Shown: positions 1 through 10,338 of the stretch, in pieces
Numbering within the stretch: the stretch's first letter is position 1
Layout: the number at the start of each line of letters is the position of its first letter
Origin: Cannabis sativa
Lineage: Eukaryota; Streptophyta; Magnoliopsida; Rosales; Cannabaceae
Reading direction: 5' to 3'
NCBI RefSeq assembly: GCF_029168945.1
Contig: NC_083605.1
Location: 34,795,280 to 34,859,279, forward strand
Length of the DNA: 64,000 bases
Notes under the pieces: model-generated
What the model saw: only the letters and a program-made list of their open reading frames with translations
Told to the model about the DNA's origin: nothing
Database searches by the model: none
Made by a program: the position numbers and the translations under genes

Positions 1-200
1 ATTAATAAAATTAAAATTAAAATAAATTAAGTAAGGAAAGGGAAAGTCATTACCTATAAAAATGGGGGAGAACCTTTCTCTTTGTTTTCTCCCTAATTTG
101 TGTGGATCCCACTAGTTTCTCCATTTTCAAAATTTAGTAAACAGTTGTATGGGAATCAATACCATACCACATTCATTCTCATTCCCTTTAAGTAAACATA

Positions 201-943
201 AGTAAACAAGATAAATCACTATCATTCTATTTCCAAGCAGTTTTAGTAAATAACATGTTACAAATATTGATTCTGATTATTCTTTATTTATTCTGTTATA
301 TTTCTCCATTAAATTATTCTGATTCTGAATACTACATAGTAAACGTGCTATTAGTGGTAAGATTATTACTACTAAATATTGTACTGCATACAAGATCTAA
401 ATATTGTACTAAATTTGATACACAAATAAATAAATAAATGTTATATTTGCTAAATATTGTGCTCCATTACATAATAACATTTTAAAATGTAAATTGTGAC
501 AAAAATTAAAATATTACTAATGATCATCAATAAATTATATATTTTGAAAAATAGTTTATGGAAATATTGTAATTAAAAAATATATATGTTAAAGTTTATT
601 ATTAATGATGAATGATAATATTGTAATTAAAAAAGATATATTTATTGCGTGTTAAATTTAGTACAATGCTATATTTTGCATTAAATTTAGTATAACTTTT
701 AGCATGACACTACTAGAAAAAAAGACCTTTATCTTCAGTTTTTATCCCAATTTATCTTTAATTTTAAAAAATACTCGTTGTTGAACTCGTTTTAGGCGAA
801 GACGTAGGTTCCGAAAAGATTGAAGACATAAAGGGGGCCTATGTCTTTAGTTTTTACAAAATAATCGAACACATAGGTGGAGTAGATTTTAAAATCGTGC
901 GTGGAGGGAAACCTATGTCTTTAGTTATTATGTAATAACTCAA
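201..943 (+). repeat. Direct repeat, copy 1
   Basis: About 740 bases starting at AGTAAACAAGATAAATCAC recur about 900 bases downstream (1098-1850) in the same orientation with many substitutions and small indels. Both copies run through the same order of landmarks: an AT-rich part, then a CACTACT terminus, then a block with GAAGACGTAGGTT and CTATGTCTTTAGTT. This is an old tandem duplication, or two related elements side by side. Confidence 0.75.
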
Positions 944-945
944 GA
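708..945 (+). mobile_element. CACTA-like transposon end, truncated
   Basis: The sequence CACTACTAGAAAAA at 708 matches the usual terminal motif of plant CACTA (En/Spm) transposons. It is followed by short motifs repeated in both orientations around GACGTAGGTT and ACCTATGTCT, as in CACTA subterminal regions. No matching opposite end is seen before the similarity to copy 2 stops near 945, so this looks like a fragment. No transposase is present. Confidence 0.45.
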
Positions 946-1097
946 TATTATTAATTTTTATTTTATTTTTTAACATTGAACTTATAATGACAATTTTATC
1001 CTTTAAACATGTCTTACAAAATAACTACCATATACTATAGTTTAACTCAAAAGGGTAATTTAGTCAATTTAAATATTCTAATTACGTTTCTTAATAA

Positions 1098-1850
1098 AGT
1101 AAACAAGATAAATCACTATTATTCTATTTCTAAGCACTTTTACTAAACAACATATTATAAATATTGATTCCAGTTATTTTTTATTTATTCCGTTACATTT
1201 CTCTATTAATTTATTTCGTTACATTTCTTTATTAATTTATTCTAATTCTGAATACTGGGTAGTAAACGTGCCATTAGTAGTAAGATTATTTTAAATACAA
1301 GATCTAAATATTGTGTTAAATTTGATACACAACTAAATAAATAAATGTTATATTTGCTACATTGTGCTCTATTACATAATAGTATTTTAAAATATAAATT
1401 ATGACAAAAATTAAAACATTACTAATGATCAACAATAAATTATATATTTTAAAAAATAGCTTATGAAAATATTGTAATTAAAAAAAATATATGTTAAAGT
1501 TTATCATTAATAATTAATGATAAAATTGTAATTAAAAAAGATACATTTATTGTATGCTAAATTTGGCACAATGTTATATCTTACATTAAATTTAGTATAA
1601 TGTTTAGCATGACACTACTGGAAAACATGACCTTTATCTTCAGTATTTATCCTAGTTTATCTTCGATTTTAAAGAATACTCAATGTTGAAGTCGTTTGAG
1701 GCGAAGACGTAGGTTTCAAAAAGATTGAAGACGTAAAGGGGGCCTATGTCTTTAGTTTTTACAAAATAACCAAACACATAGGTGGAGTAGATTTTAAAAT
1801 CGTGTGGGGCAGGAGACCTATGTCTCTAGTTATTATGTAATAACTGGAGA
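1098..1850 (+). repeat. Direct repeat, copy 2
   Basis: This is the second copy of the repeat at 201-943. It begins with the same AGTAAACAAGATAAATCAC landmark and ends in the CACTA-like subterminal block. It contains small extra duplications, such as a repeated stretch around 1195-1235. Confidence 0.75.
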
Positions 1851-1978
1851 TGTAGCTCATTTTTGTCTTTGCTTCTTACATAATAATCGAAGACGTAAGT
1901 TTTTTCTTTTTTAATTTATTAATTTTTGAATATTATTTTTTATATATTTTAATTATTATATATGAATTTTTAGTAGTG
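1613..1978 (+). mobile_element. Small non-autonomous CACTA-like element
   Basis: The left end CACTACTGGAAAA (1613) pairs with TTTTTAGTAGTG ending at 1978, giving short imperfect terminal inverted repeats around about 366 bases. The interior repeats GAAGACGTAGGT and CTATGTCT-type motifs in both directions, as expected for CACTA subterminal DNA. There is no coding sequence. The three bases flanking each end do not match, so the right boundary is tentative. Confidence 0.45.
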
Positions 1979-2172
1979 AATAATAATTATAAATTAATTA
2001 CAAAAATAAAGAATTAATTTGAATAGAAATTATTTTAATTATATTATAATAAAATTAAAGTTTAGAAAATACAATTTAATTTTATTATAACAAAGTTAAA
2101 GTACTTTACAACATGCTATGTCCTTACTAATAAAAACACAAAATAAGTATTGCCTAAAATGAAAAGTCTAAG

Positions 2173-4430
2173 TCTAACGCCCTAAATAATTAGGCACGCT
2201 ACCCAAAATGCTTATGAAACCCTAATCCCCTAATCGGGATTACTAATTAAAATAGCGCAGAATTTAAACTTTTATATTAATCAGAATGAAAATAAACTTG
2301 TAATATATTTAAACTTTTCAAAATAGTTGGGATCCCAAAAATATTTACAAACTTATTACAAGTTCTTTCTTACTAGCCGACCTAAGCGGCAAAACAGAAT
2401 ACAAAAGTCAACACTGTTAGACCCATAGCCCGCTTGGTCTGAAGTGGCATGAACATGTACATTCTTCGTCCTGCTCCTGAAACTCATGGCTGATCAGCTA
2501 ATGCCTTACCTTTTCCTGCACAGTAGAGCACCCGTGAGCCAAGCCCAGCAAGACAGTATAAATCATAACAAATATAATATGCTCATTCACATATGTCTGT
2601 ATAGTACAGACCTGATCATTATATCAACATGCCCATTTATGTCTACGTGTCGTAGACCTATGTCTTGCGCTCACACATCTAATTAAATCTACGTGATGTA
2701 GACCCACGTGTTGCTCTCACACGTCTAATTACATTAAGGCCTTAGAAGTGGTTCATCTCGGTTATGTGTACCGAGTTCAATCTGATTATGCCTTGAGCGC
2801 ATAATCCCTAAATTTCATTTTAATTAACATGGCATGGCATTTATACACATATTTCACTAGGGTAATAACCCTAGGCTATTAGACCGTTCTTATTAGGGTA
2901 ATAACCCTAATCCCGGTTACAAAACATTCATGCATATCATTCTCAACATAAGCGCCACTACGCATACTCTACGTGCTAATCACTGTCTTACCTGTTGTCC
3001 CGCAATAGTAGAGATTCCAAATCCCCGAGTGCTCCTGACCAGGTGCCGGTAATCCTAGTTACAATACCGGGATTTACACAAATAGGGTTAATCCCTAAAT
3101 TCACTTCCACAAAAATATAAAATTGGCATCCAAATCATAGATAATCACATAGAGCTCGAAAAGAGCTTTCCAACGGTATAAAGAACGTGCCAAACGGAGT
3201 CCAGAGTCAAAAGTTATGGCAAAAACAAAAACTTAAAAAAAAATAACAATGTGCCATTATCATGGTCGCGACCATCTGGGTTTAAAAACCCAGAAAACTC
3301 AGTTTAAGCTTCGAAAATATGCCAAACTCACCCCCAATTCAACCTAAACATTCATATATCTCAAAATCACTTCCCACATAATAAATCTAACATAATACAG
3401 AGTTAAAAATACAAATTTCATGCATCAAAATCAAATTTAAACACTATACAATATAGGCTCCAAACTTGAGCAAAATATCAATAAATTCAAGCTCAAACCT
3501 TGAATATTTAAACCCAAAACTCAAGCTCAAGCTCAACAATAAAATTCAGAGATGCATAACAGAAAAGAAGCATCAACACAATCCCTAAAATTCTCTTTTA
3601 AACTTAATCCAAAACAATAACCAAGGATTATCAACACAACTAAGCAAAAAGCTTTAAGATTAAGCTAATCTTCCACAAACATGCAACCAATCAACTTAGC
3701 AAAATCAAAAGCATAATTTTCACATATATTCAGTAGTAAAATTCAAAGTAAATTAAATAGAAAGCTACCTTAAGCTTTCCTCAAAGCCAAGCACCAAAAA
3801 TCTTCCCAAACCCAAGCTTAATCCATGGTAAAATTCTCAAGGATTGAAAATTTGAAAAGATGAGAAATAGAGAGAGGTAGGGGTCGGTGGTGTGCTATAA
3901 AACCAGAAAATTGGTTTTTCTCATTTTGTAAAATTTCTCTTTGTTGATAATTAATCAAATGGTCAAAAGACCAAAATGCCCCTAGGGCTTAAATATAACA
4001 TAAGCATGACACAAAGGTAATATTGTCATTTCATGCATAAATAAATTCCAATTAATTTCAGATTATCACTTATCAAATAAAATGCCAATTAAATTAATCC
4101 AATTTGCATTTCGGGCCCGAACTCGGTTCGGCCCGAAATACCCGGTTGTGACTATACCGCGCCAACCTGTCAGAACACACCTGAAAAGACAACACATGCA
4201 TACTATATAATAATATAGTTTCATTAAGCACGTAATTAAATAATTTTATCATTTTACCCTTCTCGAGTCATAATTACCAAAATGCCCCTAGCTCACCAAC
4301 GGAGTCTTTAACATATTAAAATTCATATAATTTCACATATATTGAACTATATAATAATATAATTCCTCAATTATTCATAATTATCTAAATAGGGTTTTGC
4401 TAATCCTTTCTTAATTCCAGGGTATTACCA
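2173..4430 (-). repeat. Tekay-1 3' LTR
   Basis: About 2.26 kb lies between the polypurine tract of Tekay-1 and the AT-rich flank. Read on the minus strand it starts TGGTAATACCCTGG and ends near GGGCGTTAGA, so the usual final CA is not intact. The length and the ending resemble the Tekay-2 LTR, which ends in TTAGGGTGTTACA. A perfect GTCGCGAC palindrome occurs at 3265-3272. Confidence 0.75.
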
Positions 4431-4444
4431 TTACCCCCTCCTTA
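4431..4444 (-). other. Tekay-1 polypurine tract
   Basis: Read on the minus strand this is TAAGGAGGGGGTAA directly before the 3' LTR. It lies just downstream of the pol stop codon and matches the position of the AAGGGGGGG tract of Tekay-2. Such tracts prime plus-strand DNA synthesis. Confidence 0.75.
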
Positions 4445-4464
4445 TAGAAATTTCGTCCCGAAAT

Positions 4465-6601
4465 TTACCTGAACAACTCCAGATATTTCTGTTGCATATC
4501 TGTCTCGAGCTCCCAGGTTGCCTCTTCTACTTTACTGTTCCTCCACCGTACTTTCACCAGTGCCACAGGCTTGCTTCTCAAGACTTTCTCTATTTTATCA
4601 AGTATTTGCACTGGTTGCTCCTCATATGACAAATCTAGCTGGAGTTCCAATGCTTCATAACTCAGAATATGGGACGAGTCTGAGACATATTTCCGAAGCA
4701 TTGAAACATGAAACACATTATGTACAGCTGCCAGCACTGGGGGCATAGCCAACCTGTACGCTACTTGCCCTATCCTCTCTAGGATTTCAAAAGGTCCAAT
4801 GAACCTTGGGCTAAGTTTTCCTTTCTTCCCAAAACGCTTTATGCCTTTCATCGGAGATATTCGGAGAAATACCATGTCCCCGACCTGAAAATCAATATCT
4901 CGACGCTTTGGATCGGCATAACTCTTCTACCTACTCTGAGCCGCGAGCATTCGCTCTCTAATCTTATCAACTGCCTCACTTGTTTTCTGAACAGCTTCGG
5001 GACCCAAAAACTTTCTTTCACCCACTTCATCCCAGTGAATATGTGATCTACATTTTCTTCCATATAAAAGTTCGTAAGGAGCCATCCCGATTATTGCCTG
5101 ATAGTTGTTATTATAAGAAAACTCGATCAGGGGAAGGTACTTTACCCATGATCCCTTAAAGTCAAGCACACATGCCCATAGCATGTCCTCTAAAATCTGA
5201 ATGGTCCTCTCGGATTGCCCATCCATCTGAGGATGAAAAGCTATGCTGAACTTTAACTGAGTACCCGTAGCTCGATGCAGACTCTCCCAGAATCTCGATG
5301 TAAACTTCAGATCTCTATCTGACACAATGGACTTTGGGACACCATGCAGACGAACAATTTCTCTGACATACAACTCAGCATACTGGTCAATGGAGAAATT
5401 CGTCCGAACAGGTAAAAAGTGAGCAGACTTTGTAAACCTGTCCACTATGACCCACACCGAGTCAAATTGTCCCGTGGTTCTAGGCATACCTACCACGAAG
5501 TCCATAGCAATGTCTTCCCATTTCCACTCTGGTATATTTAGTGGTTGCAGCAACCCTGCAGGTCGCTGGTGCTCAGCTTTCACTTGCTGACACGTAAGGC
5601 ACTTTGCAACATACTCAGTGATGTCATTCTTCATGCCTGGCCACCAAAACATGGCTTTCAGGTCTTGGTACATCTTTGTCGACCCTGGATGAACTGAATA
5701 AGGAGTCATGTGAGACTCATCCATGATCTCTTTCTTGATGTTCTCATCCATAGGCACACAAACTCGATTCCCAAATCTCAACATTCCCGTTTTATCCACT
5801 GAGAAATCACTAGCCTTCCCAGCCGAAACCCTAGCTTGGGTTTTTATCAATTCTGAATCTTGCTTTTGTGCTTCTTTAAGTCTCCCAAGAAGAGTGGATT
5901 GCAGGGTAATATTAGCCAATTGCCCCACAACAAACTCAATCTGAGCTCGAGTCATTTCATTTGCCAGCTGTTGGGAGATTTGCTTCATAGAATTCAACTG
6001 ACTCTGACCTTTTCTACTCAAAGCATCATCAACCACGTTGGCTTTACCAAGGTGGTAAAGGATCTCACAATCATAATCCTTCACCAATTCTAGCCAACGT
6101 CTCTGTCTCATATTCAAGTCTTTCTGGGTGAAGAAATATTTTAGACTTTTATGATCAGTGTATATCTCACATTTCTCGCCATAAAGGTAATGCCACCAAA
6201 TCTTTAGCGCAAATACCACTGCTGCGAGTTCTAAATCGTGAGTAGGGTACCTCTGTTCGTACTCCTTTAACTGCCGAGAAGCATAAGCTATTACCCTCCC
6301 AGCCTGCATAAGCACACAGTCGAGACCCTGTCTCGAGGCATCACAATATACCACAAACTTTTCCTTATCTGAAGGAAGAGTTAGTACAGGAGCGGTAATC
6401 AAGCGTTGCTTTAACTCCAGAAAACTTTTCTCACACCGATCAGTCCAAACAAACTTCTGGTACTTTCGGGTCAGCTCCGTTAAGGGTACAACAATCTTTG
6501 AGAAACCCTCAACGAACCGATGATAATAACCAGCCAAACCCAGAAAACTTCTGACCTCTATAGTTGACTTCGGTGCTGGCCAATCCCGAACAGCTTCAAT
6601 T
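4465..6601 (-). pseudogene. Tekay-1 pol: RNase H, integrase, chromodomain (broken)
   Basis: The minus-strand frame encodes the end of the RT domain and then RNase H, with catalytic residues visible in CDAS, DLELA and TDHKSL (Asp66, Glu103 and Asp128 counted from the Met at 6537). Integrase follows, with an HHCC zinc-binding segment and the DDE residues in MDFVVG, SDRD and QSERT. A C-terminal chromodomain contains KVRWRNSKVEEATWE. One in-frame TAG at 4924-4926 interrupts the frame; the corresponding codon in Tekay-2 is CAG. The upstream part is removed by the insertion at 6602, so no start codon is present. The chromodomain Trp is kept here, unlike in Tekay-2. The copy is inactive. Confidence 0.9.
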
Positions 6602-8487
6602 TGTTGGGTTTTATGCCCTAAATAAAACTCGTTTCAATATAATCAGATTTACTTATTAATATAGATCAGAAATAATATTTAATGTTGCATGGTTCACATG
6701 ATTTATTTCATGATTATATGTACATAATGTATGAATTCATCTGAAACCCTTTTCACATACTTGATCCTGTTTATTGTGTTGTCAACATATTGGAAAGTAA
6801 ACATGACTATGTGAATAAAGTTTCCTAGATTTATTAGACACAGGGTTTTACTGATATGATAATCTACAACAGAGTTTACTTGCATTTCGAGAAATGCTAT
6901 GTTCTTTCTAGAGCATTGGTTAAAGTAAAGCTCAGGTTGGATGCATGGAGTATGCATCGGAAGGGACCGATATTGAACTTTGACTTAGATTTATTAAACT
7001 TACCGTAATATCTATTCAAGTCAATATCGCTTAGTTGATCCTAGATCAAATGATCTTAATCCTGTTATGATTAGGCTCAATCTCGAAAGGCTATTCGTGT
7101 TCTATGATTTGTTAGTTAAGCCTACTTTTGGGTCTGGGTGATACGTACATTTTGGGAACACGGTAGTGTAATTGAGTGGGAGCGCTAACATAAACATGGA
7201 ATCTATAGCTTCTATCTGGCGAATAGTAAGCAAAGGATGATCTCCTTCGAGCTTGACCAAACGAAAATAAATGGTGGAGTACTCATTTCACATAAGCTGA
7301 AATATCATTTATACGGGGTTAAGTGTTTTAAGGATAAAATATATTATAGGGTGTAACGGTAATCTAATCCCTTTACAGTGTAGATCATTCATATAGAGGA
7401 TCATTGATCAAATTAGGATTATAACAATGGATAACTAATGATGTGTCTTTATGGTGGAACATATAGAGCATTCTATATACTGAGAGTGCAATTCTAAGTT
7501 CTATGCGTGGATTCAACGAAGAATTAATAAGTCAGTGAATTTAGGTTATAAATTCTTGATCTGCTTATTGGAAGCTCGGTTATATAGACCCATGATCCCC
7601 CACTAGTTGAGATAATATTGCTTGTAAGACTCATATAATTGCGTTTGATTAATCAATTATAATTCTCAAATTAGACTATGTCTATTTGTGAATTTTTCAC
7701 TAAGTAAGGGCGAAATTGTAAAGAAAGAGTTTTAAGGGCATATTTGTTAATTATGATACTTTGTATGCTTCAATTAATAAATATGATAAATGACAATATT
7801 ATTTAATAATTATTTATAGTTATTAAATAGTTAGAATTGGTATTTAAATGGTTGAATTTGAAAATTGGCGTTTTTGAGAAAATGAGATGCAGAAATGATA
7901 AAACTGCAAAATTGCAAAAGTGAGGCCCAAATCCACATTGTATAGGGCCGGCCACTTTTATAGGTTTTTTCATTTGATATTTTCATTATTTTAATGCCAA
8001 ATAATTCAGACCTAACCCTAGTGGAATGCTATAAATAGATAGTGAAGGCTTCAGGAAAATCACACTTCCCATTCAGAAAAACCTGAGCCTTCTCTCTCTA
8101 TACTTGGCCGCCACTCTCTCTCTCTCTCTCTCTTCTTCCTTGAGATTTCGAAATACTTAATGATTAGAGTAGTGCCCACACACAGCAAGTAATACCTCAA
8201 TCATAGTGAGGAAGATCGTGAAGAAAGACTTTCAGCAAGAAGGTGTTTCAGCACTAAAGAATCAGAGAAAGAGATCCAGGTTCAGATCTTGATAATACTC
8301 TGCGACAGAAAGGATACAAGGGTTAGAGATCTGAACAGAAGGAGTCATATTATTCCGCTGCACCCAATGTAAGGTTTACTAAACTTTATATGTGTTTATT
8401 TCATAATCGTTTTAGAAGTTCATATTTAGAGTGTTAATCAACATACTTGTGACTAGATCTAAGATCTTGGTAAAATAATTTCCAACA
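6602..8487 (+). repeat. Copia-1 5' LTR
   Basis: This 1886-base LTR starts TGTTGGGTTTTATGCCC and ends TTTCCAACA, with the usual TG...CA ends. It aligns along its whole length with the LTRs of Copia-2 and Copia-3. A CT dinucleotide run sits at 8114-8132, downstream of the TATA box. Confidence 0.93.
8030..8037 (+). promoter_or_regulatory. TATA box in Copia-1 LTR
   Basis: TATAAATA occurs about 460 bases before the LTR end. The same TATAAATAG sits at the corresponding place in every copy of the family (for example 24501, 32736, and on the minus strand 10794-10802, 39946-39954, 51983-51991 and 60169-60177). Conservation of position supports a Pol II promoter for genomic RNA. Confidence 0.6.
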
Positions 8488-9500
8488 ACTGGTATCAGAG
8501 CCATGGTAATTGATTTTCTTGCAAGAAATTTGGACTTAAAACGATTGTTTGCTGTTTTGGATGGTATCATGTTGTTTTGAGTGTTGTTTGATGATTGATT
8601 GATGTTTGTGAATTTTCGTAAAAACTAATTGAATATCTATTTCTGGAATTATTTTTCTTGGATAGTATGCAAAAAATTAAGCAATTTACTTTTTAACAGA
8701 ACTCAATTTCAATTTAATTTGAATTAGTTATGATTTTTTGAAGTTTCGAAAAATATCAGAGTCGTGCAACTACACATGCGCGCGCGCACGAGGCTTGTCC
8801 CTCGGACAGCACGCGTGCAGACCAAAATTTTGTCTGAAAACCAGCTTTCGTGCGCAGAAATCATGCTGGTAACCCCCCTGCGCTGAGAAACCTCGGCTGT
8901 GCACTCCCCATGCGCGCGCGGATGAGTCTGCACAGCATACCGTCCGTACAGCTCGAATTTTTTTCGTTTTTCTTCGATTTTTCATGCTTTTTCATAGATT
9001 TAACTTCTGATTTTTTGTGTAGTTTTGTATTTAGACATTTACTATTCCTATTTCAATTCTAATTATCATAATTAAATTAATTAATTTTTTTTAATTTAAT
9101 TCATGGTATTAGTGTAATTTGAATTTAAAAATAGTAAATATCTATCTTATTTTTAAATTTGATTATATCTTATCTTAGTTTTAAATTTAAGGTCAGATGT
9201 TAAATTTTTTAAATTATTTTTTTTAAAAAATATTTTGACCTTATTTAAATTTAAAATAAGATAACTATAATTATGATATTTTAAATAAATGTAAGATATT
9301 TTGCTAACTTTTAAATTTTGTTATTTTATTTATTTAAATTAAATCATAAAATCTGAAAAAAAAAATATTTATTTATCTTTTTTTTTTATTATTTTTATTG
9401 AATATTTAATTTATAAAATAACATTAAATTTTTAAAAGTAGGTAGCAAATTTTGAAATGATATTTAGGTTAGTTGAAACCTAATTTTTCAAAATTGTAGG
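8488..9500 (+). other. Copia-1 leader, non-coding
   Basis: This is non-coding sequence between the primer site and the Tat-1 insertion. It is AT-rich apart from a GC-rich island at about 8761-8945 with GCGCGCGC runs. In Copia-3 and Copia-4 the same place holds only about 45-60 bases. The short open frames across the island have no family features. Confidence 0.75.
8490..8507 (+). other. Copia-1 primer-binding site
   Basis: TGGTATCAGAGCCATGGT starts two bases after the LTR. The first 12-13 bases match the complement of the 3' end of plant initiator Met tRNA, the usual primer for plant copia elements. Confidence 0.85.
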
Positions 9501-10225
9501 TGTTGCCCCTGATTTTGCCCAATATACGTGGACCAACCGGACAGGGACACATGGATCAAAATGTCTTAATGCTTGAATTATTTGCTAAGTCTTTGTGATA
9601 TAAGGCAGCATCCGAGACATGCCTCCCGGAGAGGGCATGCTGAGTCCCATACGCTTCCGGATGCCCAAGTAATACTAAGGCATCTCCGCGAGGTGTCAGG
9701 CTTCCCCTGAGCAGTCAATTCGCATTTAATGCCGCATGGGAGGAAACGTGTTGGGACTGCTACACGCAATAAAGTCTGACGGCACAACCCCCAATCTGGA
9801 GCTGCGAAGTAATGATCATTTAAGTCTATTAACGGCTACACTGTGAAGAGTCACATCAGTCAAAAGACAATAAGGACATTCCACATAAAAGCCCTACTAC
9901 ACCTAGGGACTTGACCATGCATTACTCATGGTATATTTATTGGGAATACCCACCTTTATGGATTTTACAGATACACATGTACAATAAATATGGGGATTAC
10001 CCCACCAAAAACACTATAAATACCCCCTCAAAGCTCATTAAATGGGGTCGAGAATCTTGGGTTGCATAAGAGCAAGAAGAGTAAATACTCACCAAGAACA
10101 TTCTCTGTATTTATAAGAGTAAATACTCACCTAAAGCATTCTCTGTATTAAATACATCCATAAATACCACAGACTCGTGGACTAAGGCTCATTAACGCCC
10201 CAACCACGTAAAAATCCTTCTAACA
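9501..10225 (+). repeat. Tat-1 5' LTR
   Basis: This 725-base LTR starts TGTTGCCCCTGATTTTGCCC and ends CCTTCTAACA. The left boundary is fixed by comparison with the uninterrupted Copia-3 leader, which matches up to AATTGTAGG. The right boundary is the TAACA before the putative primer site. It is more GC-rich than the surrounding copia DNA. Confidence 0.82.
10015..10022 (+). promoter_or_regulatory. TATA box in Tat-1 LTR
   Basis: TATAAATA sits about 200 bases before the LTR end, after a stretch with CCCCACCAAAAACAC. Its position suits a start site near 10045-10055. Confidence 0.55.
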
Positions 10226-10227
10226 TT

Positions 10228-10245
10228 TTGGTGCTTTCATTGAGA
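10228..10245 (+). other. Tat-1 putative primer-binding site
   Basis: TTGGTGCTTTCATTGAGA follows the LTR end by two bases, where the primer site should lie. Similar sequences are seen after LTRs of Tat-type elements. I did not assign the tRNA. Confidence 0.5.
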
Positions 10246-10285
10246 GCTGAAGAAAGCTTCTGCAAATACACTTTACATTACAAAA

Positions 10286-10338
10286 ATGGTGGAGACTAGA
10301 AGCACTCGTCAACCTCGCCCTCTAGAGGATGCTCAAGA
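10286..10338 (+). pseudogene. Tat-1 gag, first 17 codons
   Basis: The ATG at 10286 opens a frame (MVETRSTRQPRP...) about 60 bases after the LTR. It runs into the Copia-2 insertion at 10339 and resumes in frame at 41372 once one copy of the 5-base target duplication is discounted. The exact frame match across 31 kb is strong evidence for the insertion model and for this start codon. Confidence 0.88.
10334..10338. other. Target-site duplication of Copia-2, left
   Basis: CAAGA here is repeated at 41367-41371 directly after the other end of Copia-2. A 5-bp duplication is normal for LTR-element integration. Confidence 0.93.

Larger units (their letters stand above)
1..2172. other. AT-rich flank without genes
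   Basis: This is the only part of the window outside the retrotransposon stack. It is strongly AT-rich with long runs of A and T and short in-frame stretches only. No RNA gene and no coding region with recognisable domains is visible. It holds a long direct repeat and two CACTA-like transposon ends, listed separately. The last 190 bases before the first LTR show only AT-rich sequence. Confidence 0.7.
2173..6601 (-). mobile_element. Tekay-1, Ty3/gypsy chromovirus (left part)
   Basis: This is the outermost element of the stack. Its 3' LTR is at the left (2173-4430), followed by a polypurine tract and the 3' part of pol read on the minus strand. The body is cut at 6601/6602 by Copia-1; the rest of pol, gag and the 5' LTR must lie beyond the right edge of the window. 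The chromodomain and the integrase type place it with Tekay/Del chromoviruses. Its target-site duplication cannot be checked because the other end is missing. Confidence 0.88.
6602..9500 (+). mobile_element. Copia-1, Ty1/copia-type element (left part)
   Basis: This element inserted into Tekay-1 pol. A full 5' LTR, a primer-binding site and about 1 kb of leader are present before Tat-1 interrupts it at 9501. The leader follows that of Copia-3 up to the point where Copia-3 continues past AAATTGTAGG (near 25834). The remainder should lie to the right of the window. The left flank CAATT (6597-6601) is the expected target-site duplication, but the right copy is not visible. Confidence 0.88.

Noticed and set aside
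255..437. 60-codon Leu/Ile-rich frame in the left flank
   Set aside because: It lies in AT-rich repeat DNA, its counterpart in the second repeat copy is not open, and no signal supports translation.
8114..8132. CT dinucleotide run as a regulatory element
   Set aside because: It is a simple repeat limited to one LTR copy; other copies have shorter interrupted runs.
8490..8507. tRNA-like sequence
   Set aside because: Only the 3' acceptor complement is present. It is a primer-binding site, and no cloverleaf can be formed around it.
8724..9062. Overlapping frames on both strands in the GC-rich island of Copia-1
   Set aside because: They are low-complexity and Arg/Cys-rich, unrelated between copies, and lie in a leader with no start context.
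9578..9787. 69-codon antisense frame in the Tat-1 LTR
   Set aside because: It lies wholly within the LTR and has no family features.
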